Virus record (IMG/VR): IMGVR_UViG_3300037346_000608
Coordinates: 1 to 63,128 of that record
DNA from: a virus
Direction: 5' to 3' (one strand)
Length of the DNA: 63,128 nucleotides
Shown: in pieces, positions 15,917-25,162 of the stretch
How the letters are laid out: each line of letters begins with the position of its first letter
Position numbering within the stretch: the stretch's first letter is position 1
Made by a program: the position numbers and the translations under genes
The notes under the pieces: model-generated
Told to the model about the DNA's origin: nothing
Database searches by the model: none
What the model saw: the letters and a program-made list of their open reading frames with translations, nothing else

Positions 15917-16099
15917 TTATTGGTATGCTTCTGCTAAAATCATGCTAGCAGACTCAATCTTTGTTGCAAATTCTTTCTCCAGTTTAAATACAGGATGTTG
16001 GATTAAATGTTTATCTATAATATCAATAATCATATAAGTACGATCCATCGCTTCATGGTAATCGTGGTCATCTAGTAATTTACTTAAATCTTCACTCAT
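15917..16099 (-). CDS. hypothetical protein, 60 aa
   Basis: Short acidic helical protein (LDDHDYHEAMDRTYMIIDII). It sits three bases after the IMPDH-like stop and before the carbamoyltransferase's upstream region. No family recognised; position and composition support a real gene. Confidence 0.6.
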   Translation of the reverse strand: MSEDLSKLLDDHDYHEAMDRTYMIIDIIDKHLIQHPVFKLEKEFATKIESASMILAEAYQ

Positions 16100-16102
16100 A
16101 TA

Positions 16103-17161
16103 TTACATGTATAATAAGTGTGGTTTAGCTTCATTAATACCAGATGTGGTAACAATAATATAATTAGGATGATAATGATCTAATGAATCAGCACCAGCAT
16201 ATGATAGTGCAGATTTTACTCCATCAATTAAACCGCTTAATATATTTTTTACACTACCTTTGTATAAAATCATCATAGATTCACCTTCAATATTTATTCC
16301 TTCTTGGCCATGTGCTGTTTTAGTTTCAAGAGAAGCAGATCCTCTATATTTTTTATATAGCCCTTTCCTAGTATCAATGATATCGCCTGGTGATTCATCA
16401 GTTCCAGCAATAAGAGATCCTATCATAATGTTAGATGCACCAACCGCTAATGCTTTTGCAATATCTCCACTACTACGGATTCCACCATCTGCCATAACAG
16501 GTACTTCAGCAACTTTCATAATATCTTCAATGCATGTTATATTAGGAACACCAAATCCAGTTTTAATCCGGGTGGTACAAAGTGAACCTCCGCCAACACC
16601 AACACGTAAACCATCTGCACCCGCAGCTTGAAGTCTTTCAGCTGCTTCCGCTGTAGCAATATTTCCAGCAATGATATCTACATGAGATGGTAAATTTTCT
16701 TTACACCAAACGATCATATCAATTACATTTTGATGATCACCATGAGCTACATCAATAAGAAGTACATTTGCTCCTGCTTTAACTAAAAGCTTTGCGCGTT
16801 CTTGGTCAGATTCATTAACACCAATTGCAGCCATGATAGGAATATTATCTTCTATTTCCCAGTCGTACCAAAGATGACCTTCACCGTTTTCTCCATATAT
16901 TCTATATCGTAAATCTTTAACAATGTTTGCCTGTTCTTCTGGGGTATTAAATCTATGAATACATCCAACACCACCAATTTGGAATAATCTAAGAGCCATA
17001 TCAGTTTCACAAACAGTATCCATAGGAGATCCTACTATAGGAATAAGTAAGTTATAATTTTGACTAAGCTTTGTTCTTAATGAAATAGTAGTACGAGATT
17101 TAATAGAAGAAAATTTAGGAACTAATTGAATGTCATCATATGTTAATGCAGTCTTATTCAT
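16103..17161 (-). CDS. guaB: IMP dehydrogenase/GMP reductase family enzyme lacking CBS domains, 352 aa
   Basis: TIM-barrel motifs are clear: LTYDDIQLVPKFSSIKSRT, IVGSPMDTV, LLIDVAHGDH, VGVGGGSLCTTR with the catalytic cysteine, VMADGGIRSSGDIAKA and YRGSASLET. The CBS pair found after residue 90 in usual IMP dehydrogenases is missing, as in GMP reductase and CBS-less IMPDH. It would act on IMP/XMP or GMP/IMP with NAD(P) and so steer guanine nucleotide supply. The reaction direction cannot be decided from sequence alone. Confidence 0.85.
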   Translation of the reverse strand: MNKTALTYDDIQLVPKFSSIKSRTTISLRTKLSQNYNLLIPIVGSPMDTVCETDMALRLFQIGGVGCIHRFNTPEEQANIVKDLRYRIYGENGEGHLWYDWEIEDNIPIMAAIGVNESDQERAKLLVKAGANVLLIDVAHGDHQNVIDMIVWCKENLPSHVDIIAGNIATAEAAERLQAAGADGLRVGVGGGSLCTTRIKTGFGVPNITCIEDIMKVAEVPVMADGGIRSSGDIAKALAVGASNIMIGSLIAGTDESPGDIIDTRKGLYKKYRGSASLETKTAHGQEGINIEGESMMILYKGSVKNILSGLIDGVKSALSYAGADSLDHYHPNYIIVTTSGINEAKPHLLYM

Positions 17162-17193
17162 TTTTATTTTTATATGTAAAAAGTTATAAAAGT

Positions 17194-19221
17194 TTATTGT
17201 ACATCTATTTTAATCAAACCCTTAGTAGCAGATACCTTAATCATGTTACCTTGTAAAATTTTACCTTTAAGAATCATTTCAGCAATTGGATTTTCAACCA
17301 ATCTCTCCAGTGCTCTTCTTAAAGGTCTTGCCCCAAACTTAGAGTCATACCCTTGTTCAATAATTAAATCCTTTGCTGATTTTGCAATCTTAAATCCATA
17401 TTCATTTACTTCAAAAAGATTATCAGCAAGATCATCACATTCATTATCTAAGATTTTCATAATATCATCTTTATTTAATTTATTAAAGACAATAATTTCA
17501 TCTATTCTATTTAAAAACTCTGGTGAAAATTTACGATTAAGTGCTTTCATTAAAATTTCTTTTTCAGCATCTTCTCTTCTTGCTAAAGTATCGTCTGTTT
17601 TAAATCCAACGCCCGTACCAAAATCATTAACTTGTCTTGCGCCTGTGTTTGATGTTAGGATAACTAAACAATTTCTAAAATCAATAGTTCTTCCTAATGA
17701 ATCGGTAAGATACCCGTCGTCTAACATTTGAAGTAATACATTAAAGATGTCTGGATGAGCTTTTTCTACTTCATCAAATAATACCACAGAATGTGGTTTT
17801 CTCTTAACCTGCTCTGTTAGAAACCCACCAGATTCATGACCAATATAACCAGGAGGAGATCCAATTAATTTAGAAATAGAATGAGGTTCCATATACTCAG
17901 ACATATCAACCCTAATAAGATTATCACTAGAGTTAAACATATATTCTGCTATACTTTTAGCTAGGAATGTCTTACCAGTTCCAGTAGGACCTAAGAAAAT
18001 AAAGTTACCAGCAGTGCGATCACGCTTTCTGATACCTATTCTATTTCTCTGAATTGTAACTGATACTTTATCAATAGCTTCTTTTTGTCCAATTACACAA
18101 GATGATAAGTGTTCATTAATCCCTAATAAATTTTTGTTTTCCTTATCAGTTATTCTTTCAATAGGAATACCAGTTGACTTAGAAACAACCTTAAGTACAT
18201 CATCTTCAGTAACTTCCATTTTATGTTCAGCTATAGACTGTTTCCATGCTGCATATTCTGTTTCAATTTTAGTTTTAATCAAAGTACATATGTCACGTTC
18301 CCTAGCAGCTAATTCATAATCCTGTTTTAATACAGATGCCTTTTTTGATTTTTCTATCTTTGTTAATTTTTCTTCTAATGATTTAATCTTATTAGGAACT
18401 TTCATATCAATAAGATGCTTATATGATCCAACTTCATCTAAAATATCAACTGCCTTATCTGGAAAATAGCGGTCTATGATATAATTGTCAGCTAGTTTTA
18501 CAATTAAAGAAATAATACTATCAGAATAAGAAACACTATGGTATGATTCATATTTATGACGTATGTTTAATAAAATAGTTTCAGTTTCTTCTAATGATGG
18601 TGGTTCAACTATGACCTTTTGAAAACGGCGATCTAATGCACCATCATCTTCAATGTTTTCCCTAAACTCATCAAATGTAGTTGCACCAATACAACGAATA
18701 TCACCTCTTGCTAATGCAGGTTTAATAATATTAGATGCATCAAGCGATCCTGAACTTCCACCAGCCCCAACTAGTGTATGTATTTCATCAATAAAAATAA
18801 TTATATGTGGATTAGCAATAAGTTCTTCGACTATTGCTTTCATACGCTCCTCAAACTGACCTCTATATTTTGTGCCTGCTACGATTGTGCTAAGTTCAAG
18901 AGTATAAATTGTTTTTCCTTGTAGAGACGAAGGTACATTGCCCTCAAGCATTCTTAATGCTAATCCTTCGATAATAGCAGTTTTCCCAACACCAGGTTCT
19001 CCAACTAAAACTGGGTTATTCTTTTTTCTACGTCCTAAGATTTGAACAACTCTAAGAATTTCATCTTCTCTCCCTACAACAGGATCAAGCTTGCCTTCAG
19101 CTGCAAGTTTACTAAGGTTTGTACCGTAAGTGTCTAATACAACTGATGAAGGTTTCTTAGGACCTTTATTACTGTTTTTGTTAAATTGTGGTGATTCTTC
19201 TTCTGGATAAATTTCTCCCAT
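17194..19221 (-). CDS. clpC: ClpC-like double AAA+ unfoldase without N-domain, 675 aa
   Basis: Two nucleotide-binding domains are complete. D1 has [26 protein letters not shown] and GATTFDEF. D2 has [23 protein letters not shown] and [13 protein letters not shown]-type segment [13 protein letters not shown] marks a short ClpC-like middle domain. The D2 loop GVGFKTDD (about residues 537-544) matches the ClpP-docking VGF loop of ClpC. The double-Clp N-domain is missing and replaced by a short charged leader. It could unfold substrates and feed host ClpP. Confidence 0.9.
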   Translation of the reverse strand: MGEIYPEEESPQFNKNSNKGPKKPSSVVLDTYGTNLSKLAAEGKLDPVVGREDEILRVVQILGRRKKNNPVLVGEPGVGKTAIIEGLALRMLEGNVPSSLQGKTIYTLELSTIVAGTKYRGQFEERMKAIVEELIANPHIIIFIDEIHTLVGAGGSSGSLDASNIIKPALARGDIRCIGATTFDEFRENIEDDGALDRRFQKVIVEPPSLEETETILLNIRHKYESYHSVSYSDSIISLIVKLADNYIIDRYFPDKAVDILDEVGSYKHLIDMKVPNKIKSLEEKLTKIEKSKKASVLKQDYELAARERDICTLIKTKIETEYAAWKQSIAEHKMEVTEDDVLKVVSKSTGIPIERITDKENKNLLGINEHLSSCVIGQKEAIDKVSVTIQRNRIGIRKRDRTAGNFIFLGPTGTGKTFLAKSIAEYMFNSSDNLIRVDMSEYMEPHSISKLIGSPPGYIGHESGGFLTEQVKRKPHSVVLFDEVEKAHPDIFNVLLQMLDDGYLTDSLGRTIDFRNCLVILTSNTGARQVNDFGTGVGFKTDDTLARREDAEKEILMKALNRKFSPEFLNRIDEIIVFNKLNKDDIMKILDNECDDLADNLFEVNEYGFKIAKSAKDLIIEQGYDSKFGARPLRRALERLVENPIAEMILKGKILQGNMIKVSATKGLIKIDVQ

Positions 19222-19272
19222 ATTATTAAGTGTATAAGTGTATAATAATTATACCTAAAAAACTTAAAAAGT

Positions 19273-19611
19273 TTAAGATTTAATACGAAAAGATATAGGG
19301 GAAGTGCCTTTAATAATTCTATGAATTAATCCCTTAGGAATAAAAATGATTTTTCCAGGTTCCACTGATTGTGGTAATTCATTATCAAACTGAAAAGACC
19401 AATCATTTTTGGTTATAGATTCTACCCAACGGTCTTCTTCATCCCAATGCCATTTAAAAAGATGAGGTTCGGCAAGTGGATCAAAGTGTCTTATTTTTTC
19501 GGTATCACTAATAATGTCTTCTGTGTAAGGTTTTTGTTGATCATCCATTTGTTGAATAATTTCATCGGTAATAGACTTACCACACTTACAAGTTTTGCAT
19601 TTACAGTCCAT
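19273..19611 (-). CDS. cysteine-rich N-terminus plus cupin-like domain, 112 aa
   Basis: The first twelve residues hold five cysteines (CKCKTCKCGK), a likely metal site. The C-terminal half ends with GKIIFIPKGLIHRIIKG, a cupin-type strand with a histidine. Between them is a HWDEEDRWVES stretch. It overlaps the small DUF6356-type gene and is close to the cupin fusion at 19.8-20.5 kb. The role is unknown; metal binding is likely. Confidence 0.65.
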   Translation of the reverse strand: MDCKCKTCKCGKSITDEIIQQMDDQQKPYTEDIISDTEKIRHFDPLAEPHLFKWHWDEEDRWVESITKNDWSFQFDNELPQSVEPGKIIFIPKGLIHRIIKGTSPISFRIKS

Positions 19612-19729
19612 TATTTTTAGATTTAAGTTTGTCTAATACGTAAGTGGTAAATAAGTGTGGAAACCAAGCATGAATGAAAAGGGCAATAGACATTTTCATA
19701 GCATCTAACCAGTGTTTCCAGTAACTCAT
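19601..19729 (-). CDS. small DUF6356-like membrane-associated protein, 42 aa
   Basis: The 42-residue product (MSYWKHWLDAMKMSIALFIH to VLDKLKSKNNGL) matches in pattern the small phage/bacterial family with YWxHW, SLALFVHAWFP and a C-terminal basic end that I know as DUF6356. One amphipathic or transmembrane helix is visible. It overlaps the start of the next gene by 11 bases. Confidence 0.7.
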   Translation of the reverse strand: MSYWKHWLDAMKMSIALFIHAWFPHLFTTYVLDKLKSKNNGL

Positions 19730-19771
19730 TTTTATTTCATTTAAATGTTTAAACATTATATTGTAATTTGA

Positions 19772-20533
19772 TTAAATAATATTAACATTACCACAGTTGT
19801 GACAAAGAAATGGATCATCTCCACCATTAGCCAAAGTCCAAGACCAATTACAACTGTCACATGTAATATTACCTTCAGAATCAATTCTTTCAAGTAGATC
19901 ATTTCTACCTAATTGCTTGTAAACTTCTATTCTGGTTTTTTCCATCTTATCAGCATAAGCAGGATCTTCTTTACGATTAAAAACAACCTGTTGCGTAAGA
20001 GATCCGCTGATTTTTTTTACATCTTTTTTTCTTGTCTTAATTAACCAAGCAGCAAGATCTTTTGGATTAAGATCCCTAAAACGACCTTCTGCAGAAGGGG
20101 CATCAGATTGATGAAAATCTGGTGCACCTGCTGGTTTTTTACCTTCATTAACAAATTGAGAAAACGTAAAAATCTTATGCTGTTCTTTAACCGGTTCAAC
20201 CGTACCTTTTGGGTGTTCAGGTGGAGCGTATATACTATATAGCTTTAGCACTTCGCTACCTGTGTTAATAATATTATGAGATGCACCTGCAGGTATTACT
20301 AAAGCAATGTCATTTTCAACTTGATATTCAACTTCATCAATAATCGATACACCAGTACCAGTTAATATTTCAAAAAATTGATCAATTTCAGCATGTATTT
20401 CACTACCTATTTCTTGACCAGGTTCTAAACTCATTAAGACTAATTGTAAATGAGCAGCAGTAAAAACCTCACGACGATAATCCGTATTTTGTAAAGTTAG
20501 TTTCTTGATATTATTAACGTATGGTGTTTTCAT
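19772..20533 (-). CDS. cupin fused to internal leader motif and zinc ribbon, 253 aa
   Basis: Residues 1-115 are a cupin barrel: EIGSEIHAEIDQFFEILTGT, then VIPAGASHNIINTG. Next comes KIFTFSQFVNEGKKP, which copies the capsid-targeting-like leader internally. A helical segment with RFRDLNPKDLAAWLIKTR follows, and the C-terminal zinc ribbon is CDSCNWSW to CHNCGN. The fusion reads as a cupin placed in front of a formerly N-terminal leader protein. If NEG is cut, the C-terminal part would be released. Confidence 0.8.
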   Translation of the reverse strand: MKTPYVNNIKKLTLQNTDYRREVFTAAHLQLVLMSLEPGQEIGSEIHAEIDQFFEILTGTGVSIIDEVEYQVENDIALVIPAGASHNIINTGSEVLKLYSIYAPPEHPKGTVEPVKEQHKIFTFSQFVNEGKKPAGAPDFHQSDAPSAEGRFRDLNPKDLAAWLIKTRKKDVKKISGSLTQQVVFNRKEDPAYADKMEKTRIEVYKQLGRNDLLERIDSEGNITCDSCNWSWTLANGGDDPFLCHNCGNVNII

Positions 20534-20536
20534 ATT

Positions 20537-21175
20537 TTATTTTTTAAATTTTAATCCTGTCAATTCTTCAACTGCTAATAAAGTTACTTCATTATTTTCT
20601 ATACCGTCAGGTTTTGATGTGTTGTTAATAAAAATATAAGCCTTCCAAATATTTGTACGTTTAATATAGATAACTTTCCAACAATGAGTAGGAACCGCAA
20701 CTCTACCAATTCTTTTAACAACACCTACATTACCAGTCCAAATATGAATTGAATCCATTTCAATTGCAAGCTTCTTTGTTGTCATTTCAAGCGTTTTCCA
20801 ATCACCACGATTTAATGCACCGTATTGTGGAGACATATTTGAAAAGTAAAAAGATTCTTCCATAGCTTGCTGACCAGAACACTGGTTATCAGCAGCAGGT
20901 GCCATGTGACCTCTATCAGTACCACTTTTAACATAATCCTTTGCTAAATCTGTATATTCAGGTAAAAGCGGATCAGGTTTAAATTTATCTTGTCTAGGTA
21001 TTGGGTTTGCACATGTTACCTTTTCTTTAGTTACCCACCATTCAACCAACACTGGGTATTTGAGAGATTTACTAAAAACCGTTGAATATGTTTGATGATT
21101 AAGTCTAATAGTATCTAATTGTGCGTATGACAACGTAGATATAAGTAAGACAATAATTATTAAGAACCTTTTCAT
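20537..21175 (-). CDS. secreted DNA/RNA non-specific endonuclease, 212 aa
   Basis: The N-terminus MKRFLIIIVLLISTLSYAQ is a classic signal peptide with cleavage after Ala18. The nuclease core has DRGHMAPAAD, the hallmark of the beta-beta-alpha-metal NucA/EndoG family, followed by NMSPQYGALNRGDWKTLE with the metal-binding asparagine. It would degrade DNA and RNA in the periplasm or outside the cell. A secreted nuclease in a phage is unusual; it could block rival DNA entry or recycle nucleotides. Confidence 0.9.
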   Translation of the reverse strand: MKRFLIIIVLLISTLSYAQLDTIRLNHQTYSTVFSKSLKYPVLVEWWVTKEKVTCANPIPRQDKFKPDPLLPEYTDLAKDYVKSGTDRGHMAPAADNQCSGQQAMEESFYFSNMSPQYGALNRGDWKTLEMTTKKLAIEMDSIHIWTGNVGVVKRIGRVAVPTHCWKVIYIKRTNIWKAYIFINNTSKPDGIENNEVTLLAVEELTGLKFKK

Positions 21176-21200
21176 TATATTTTAGTTGTGTTTTATGTTT

Positions 21201-21563
21201 TTATCCATCTGTTCCCTGAATTTCTTCAGATTGATCAATTTTTTGGTAATGAGAAGGAATATAACCAGCAGTTCTACTTCCTCTTAGATCTCTTCTTACT
21301 ATTTTATATACGTAAGCACTAGAATCCTTACTATTCACTTGTAAGTATTCAGTTATTTGATCTCCTTTATAAATAGACATTTCATTACCAAAAACATCCA
21401 GTAAATCATAAACCGTACTATTTGAAACCCAAGATCCTCTAGATCTTCCAGATAACAAATCTTCAGGGTCATCATTCTTTTTTATAGGGTATGTATTTGC
21501 ATCATTTGGCCCAGACATTAAAGATTCATTTGCAAATTCTTCAAATAATTTTATTTTTTTCAT
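21201..21563 (-). CDS. leader-bearing (putatively capsid-targeted) protein, 120 aa
   Basis: It begins MKKIKLFEEFANESLMSG, the shared leader with a predicted cut at ANE|S. The remainder is a beta-rich domain (STVYDLLDVFGNEMSIYKGD, AYVYKIVRRDLRGS) resembling a small SH3/OB-like barrel. It overlaps the upstream leader gene by four bases and is the last of seven consecutive leader genes. Confidence 0.78.
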   Translation of the reverse strand: MKKIKLFEEFANESLMSGPNDANTYPIKKNDDPEDLLSGRSRGSWVSNSTVYDLLDVFGNEMSIYKGDQITEYLQVNSKDSSAYVYKIVRRDLRGSRTAGYIPSHYQKIDQSEEIQGTDG

Positions 21564-22288
21564 TTTCTTTGTTTTGGATTATTTTCAGACCAAACAACAT
21601 GCCCAGTCGAATCTTCAATATGAAATTTTGCTTTAGGATATTCTCTCGCTAGCCCTTCATATTTTGCTGGTAAAAGATTTTTATCTCTAATATCAATTTC
21701 TTGTGCAACTACTCTTTTATTATCATGAGCAACAATAGACCAGGGACCAGATGAACCAGTCTTAACATCTTTCATCATTCTTGACCATGATGTAGTAGCT
21801 TCATCAATAGAAACAAGTTCATCTTCCAATTGGTCTAGTTTAAATTCAATAGCTAATGAAACATAGTCTTTTTTAGTTTCTCCGTGTGGTGCAGCCAAAT
21901 AACCACGTGGATTATTTAAGTTTCCAATTATTTTGGTAACTTTCCATGTTTCACCATCCTTAAAATTTAAGATTGCACCAACTTGTAAGTCTTTAACTTT
22001 AAATTCTTTAGCTTCATTTAAAAACTGCTTAATGAATCTTTTTACATAAGATTTATTAGCACCAACACCAGTACCAGCAATAATATCACGAACATTATAT
22101 TTCTCTATAGTATCCTGGTTTTGTTTTATGTAGTCGGCTAATTTCTTACCATCTATATTATTATCGTCAATAAAGTTTTGCGCGGCTTTATGACCTGAAC
22201 CAGTTATTTGATGAATATAAACAGCATCCATTGATAAGCCTTTATTAAGAGATTCTTTAAGTTGTGTATAATTTTTAATATGTTTCAT
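21560..22288 (-). CDS. leader-bearing (putatively capsid-targeted) protein, 242 aa
   Basis: The start MKHIKNYTQLKESLNKG is almost the same as that of the next gene upstream, suggesting duplication of the leader. Residues 20-90 are helical (HQITGSGHKAAQNFIDDNNI) and basic. Residues 95-160 form a beta segment with LQVGAILNFKDGETWKVTKI. The C-terminal part (SSGPWSIVAHDNKRVVAQEI) is another small domain. No catalytic motif is evident. Confidence 0.78.
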   Translation of the reverse strand: MKHIKNYTQLKESLNKGLSMDAVYIHQITGSGHKAAQNFIDDNNIDGKKLADYIKQNQDTIEKYNVRDIIAGTGVGANKSYVKRFIKQFLNEAKEFKVKDLQVGAILNFKDGETWKVTKIIGNLNNPRGYLAAPHGETKKDYVSLAIEFKLDQLEDELVSIDEATTSWSRMMKDVKTGSSGPWSIVAHDNKRVVAQEIDIRDKNLLPAKYEGLAREYPKAKFHIEDSTGHVVWSENNPKQRK

Positions 22289-22290
22289 AA

Positions 22291-23760
22291 TTATTCAAAT
22301 TTTATTCCAGTATGATTATTACCTTTAGCACTAATTGGTGAATATTCACCACTAAACGAAGTTTTTATAAAAGTTTGGTAAGGATTAACTGAACATCCTA
22401 TTCTTTCCATAAATTTTCTATTTACTAGAAACTTTGTAGATTTTTCAGTTCTATCAACTAATGATATATGTACATCTTTATATATCTTACCTGCAAATAC
22501 AACATCCATTTCAATAATAGGTCTGTTGTGTTTAGTTTCACCAACTTCAGCACTTGAGAAACCGATAACATTTGACGTAAATTCTTTATTACCTAATTTC
22601 CATGTTACTGTTTTTTCATCTTCTGATAACTTCTTTTTATCATAAGTCAATGAACATGAAAGAGTACCATTACCAGTATCAAATTTGCCAATCACATCAC
22701 CGATGCCTGGTATTGTCACAGATTCACGGAACCCAATTGTAGTTTGATTTTTTATCCAATTTTGTTTATCTACTACAAATTCTATTACGTCTTTCACCAC
22801 ATCAACACCTGTTGCCTTTTTAAGGCCTTCAGTACCTGGTGATGAATTAACTTCAAGAACATAATTCTTACCACTCTTTTTATCAACTATAATATCAACA
22901 CCACACCAATTGCAACCTATGGCTTTAGCAGATTCAATTGCTATTGATTCTTGCTCAGGAGTAACTTTTGTTTTTTCAACAGTACCACCTAAGTGATAAT
23001 TTGTTCTAAAATCGTCATTAACGCGATTACGTCTCATATAACCAAGAAGAACAGAATCAGTATCAGCTGGAGATGGCGAATTAAATCTTCTGGTTAAAAC
23101 ATGAATTCTTAAATCATAATCAGAATCTATCTTTTCTTGAATTAACAATTCTACCGTCTTATTAGCTTTCCATATAGTTTGAATTACCGATTTTAACGAT
23201 GCTATTGAATCTACAATAGAAACACCAATACCATGAGAACCCGAAAGCATCTTAAGTACTACTGGAAATTGACCGCCAATTGATTCGACAGCATCTTCTA
23301 ATCCATCGTCATCCTCAATAAGAGCCATTCTTGGAATTGGTATCCCAGCATCCATTAAAATTTTTGATGTTGTGTATTTATTTTCACAACTTAAAATTGA
23401 TTCTAATGTATTTACCACAAAGAAACCACTTTCCTCAAGTTGTTGAACAATGCTCCTGGTATAGGTACTCTTAACAACACCACGTCTTGTTAAAATTGCA
23501 GTATCATCTGAACTTATTGTTGCAGTTGAATCACCATCAGTTATTACAAATGATTCACTATCTGGTTTTTTAGTAAGGGTCGCTTTATCAATACTAATAA
23601 CCGTAAAAGGTACACCTTGTTTTTTACACTCAGCCTTAATGGTAGGTACAGTGTTGGACTCTTCACTAGTATTTGATAATAGTACTATTTTAACTTTACC
23701 ATTATCTAATGCTTCATTTAGAGATTCCTTAAGTTGAATATATGTCTTTATGTGTTTCAT
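22291..23760 (-). CDS. leader-bearing RimK-like ATP-grasp ligase fused to RimB-like retropepsin domain, 489 aa
   Basis: After the leader MKHIKTYIQLKESLNEA comes a RimK-type ligase: a pre-ATP-grasp domain, then KYTTSKILMDAGIPIPRM, FPVVLKMLSGSHGIGVSIVD, LIQEKIDSDYDLRIHVL and CGVDIIVDKKSGKNYVLEVNSSPG. These are the ATP, metal and catalytic segments in order. From residue 342 a second domain has IGFRESVTIPGIG, then FDTGNGTLSCSL (D-T-G at 361-363) and FLVNRKFMER, matching the RimB/ATP-dependent zinc protease retropepsin fold. RimK adds glutamates to ribosomal protein S6 and RimB-like proteins trim such tails. Packaging is inferred. Confidence 0.88.
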   Translation of the reverse strand: MKHIKTYIQLKESLNEALDNGKVKIVLLSNTSEESNTVPTIKAECKKQGVPFTVISIDKATLTKKPDSESFVITDGDSTATISSDDTAILTRRGVVKSTYTRSIVQQLEESGFFVVNTLESILSCENKYTTSKILMDAGIPIPRMALIEDDDGLEDAVESIGGQFPVVLKMLSGSHGIGVSIVDSIASLKSVIQTIWKANKTVELLIQEKIDSDYDLRIHVLTRRFNSPSPADTDSVLLGYMRRNRVNDDFRTNYHLGGTVEKTKVTPEQESIAIESAKAIGCNWCGVDIIVDKKSGKNYVLEVNSSPGTEGLKKATGVDVVKDVIEFVVDKQNWIKNQTTIGFRESVTIPGIGDVIGKFDTGNGTLSCSLTYDKKKLSEDEKTVTWKLGNKEFTSNVIGFSSAEVGETKHNRPIIEMDVVFAGKIYKDVHISLVDRTEKSTKFLVNRKFMERIGCSVNPYQTFIKTSFSGEYSPISAKGNNHTGIKFE

Positions 23761-23763
23761 TAA

Positions 23764-25119
23764 TTATAAATATCTTTGTGCCATTCTTTCCCAGTTAGGT
23801 AAACCTGCCTGTTTAAAACCAGCTGCTTTAACAAAAGTTCTCATTGAAACATCCTTTGCACGTTTCATAAATTCATAAATTTCTTCTTTATCTTTAAGTG
23901 GCATATCGCGCGGTTCAAGATCAGGAAGAAGAAGTTTAATTCTTTCCATTAGAGTCATATCATCTGGGTTAACATCAATTAAAATTGATCTTGAACGAAT
24001 TGCCCCATCTGGATCTGCTTTATCTTTTGCTAAATTTGAAATAAAGATTACACGACCTGCAAAATCAAAATATCCAGGAATTAATCCATTTTCAATAGCA
24101 AGAAATTCACCTTCTGGATTATTTTCAAAATCTTTAGGATCAAATACTAATCCTGTCTTTTTAAGATAACTAATTCTTCTAACCTTTTTGGTGTCAAGTG
24201 CAGCCTTTAAGATATTACGACCGGTCTCATCTCTAAATACAGCATCACAATCATCAAATACTAATGTCTTGGTTCTGTATTGGAATAATTTTTTATACAT
24301 CATAATAACTGAAACTGCCCCAGATACAACGATAAAGTCATCATCTTCAACAAGTCCTTCATCCTTTAGTGCTCTAGTAATAGAAAAAGTTTTACCAGTA
24401 CCTGCCCTACCTGAAACCATTAGTGAATTAAACGCACCTGCAGCAACTCTTCGGGTGATTTGATATAAGTCATCTAGTGTTTCATCTAATAGTTTAACTT
24501 TATCGGCAAGTGTAATATCATTTTGTTTAACTGCTGGATTAACGTCCTCGGGTACATTTACATTTCTCTTAAGTTGTAAAATCATACCATACGATACACT
24601 TAGTTCTCTTGCAATAGCAGCACCACTTTCGCCTTTATTAAGCCTAGTTAGAATACCCCTTTGTTCAGCTGGTGTGAATGACCTACTACCTTCATTAACA
24701 AGAGATTCAGTTAAAGTTTCAACTTCTTTAGTATAAGAAGGTTCATTTATTAATTTAGTAAATTCATTTACCAATGCAATAATTGGGAAGTTTTGACTGC
24801 TTATTGAAAAGTCTGCGGTATGTGATGCACCATCAGAAAAATAATCCAATTGAGCAATTACACCAGGAAAGGTTCCACCACCACCACCAATTCTAACAGC
24901 AGAGTTGTCTTTACCACTATAGAGCATAATTCCTGGTACACCATTAGAATAAACTATAAATGGGAATTTCTTAAAATCCTTTCCTGTCTTTTTGTTTAAG
25001 AAACCTGTGATAATATCAGCAGCTTGATTTAATTTAGATTCAGTTTGAACAGAATCCATAGAACTTGAAAAAGCTTCATTTAGCATTTTAAATTCTTCGT
25101 ATTCTTTGATGTGTTTCAT
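23764..25119 (-). CDS. leader-bearing AAA+ ATPase with central helix-turn-helix-like segment, 451 aa
   Basis: The leader is MKHIKEYEEFKMLNEAF. Residues 30-130 form a beta-rich domain. A second cut-like site LTESLVNEGS appears near residue 143, followed by RGILTRLNKGESGAAIAREL, which looks like a small helix-turn-helix. The ATPase part has Walker A GRAGTGKT, Walker B TLVFDDCDAVF and sensor-like FISNLAKD. It would use ATP to remodel DNA or protein. It is immediately upstream of the RimK/RimB gene. Confidence 0.82.
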   Translation of the reverse strand: MKHIKEYEEFKMLNEAFSSSMDSVQTESKLNQAADIITGFLNKKTGKDFKKFPFIVYSNGVPGIMLYSGKDNSAVRIGGGGGTFPGVIAQLDYFSDGASHTADFSISSQNFPIIALVNEFTKLINEPSYTKEVETLTESLVNEGSRSFTPAEQRGILTRLNKGESGAAIARELSVSYGMILQLKRNVNVPEDVNPAVKQNDITLADKVKLLDETLDDLYQITRRVAAGAFNSLMVSGRAGTGKTFSITRALKDEGLVEDDDFIVVSGAVSVIMMYKKLFQYRTKTLVFDDCDAVFRDETGRNILKAALDTKKVRRISYLKKTGLVFDPKDFENNPEGEFLAIENGLIPGYFDFAGRVIFISNLAKDKADPDGAIRSRSILIDVNPDDMTLMERIKLLLPDLEPRDMPLKDKEEIYEFMKRAKDVSMRTFVKAAGFKQAGLPNWERMAQRYL

Positions 25120-25162
25120 TTTTAATAATTTTTTTATATTTATCGGTTTAAGCTTTTATTAT

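Noticed and set aside
20537-21175. Secreted nuclease as a contaminating bacterial gene
   Set aside because: It is four bases from the next phage gene, on the same strand and with the same base composition.
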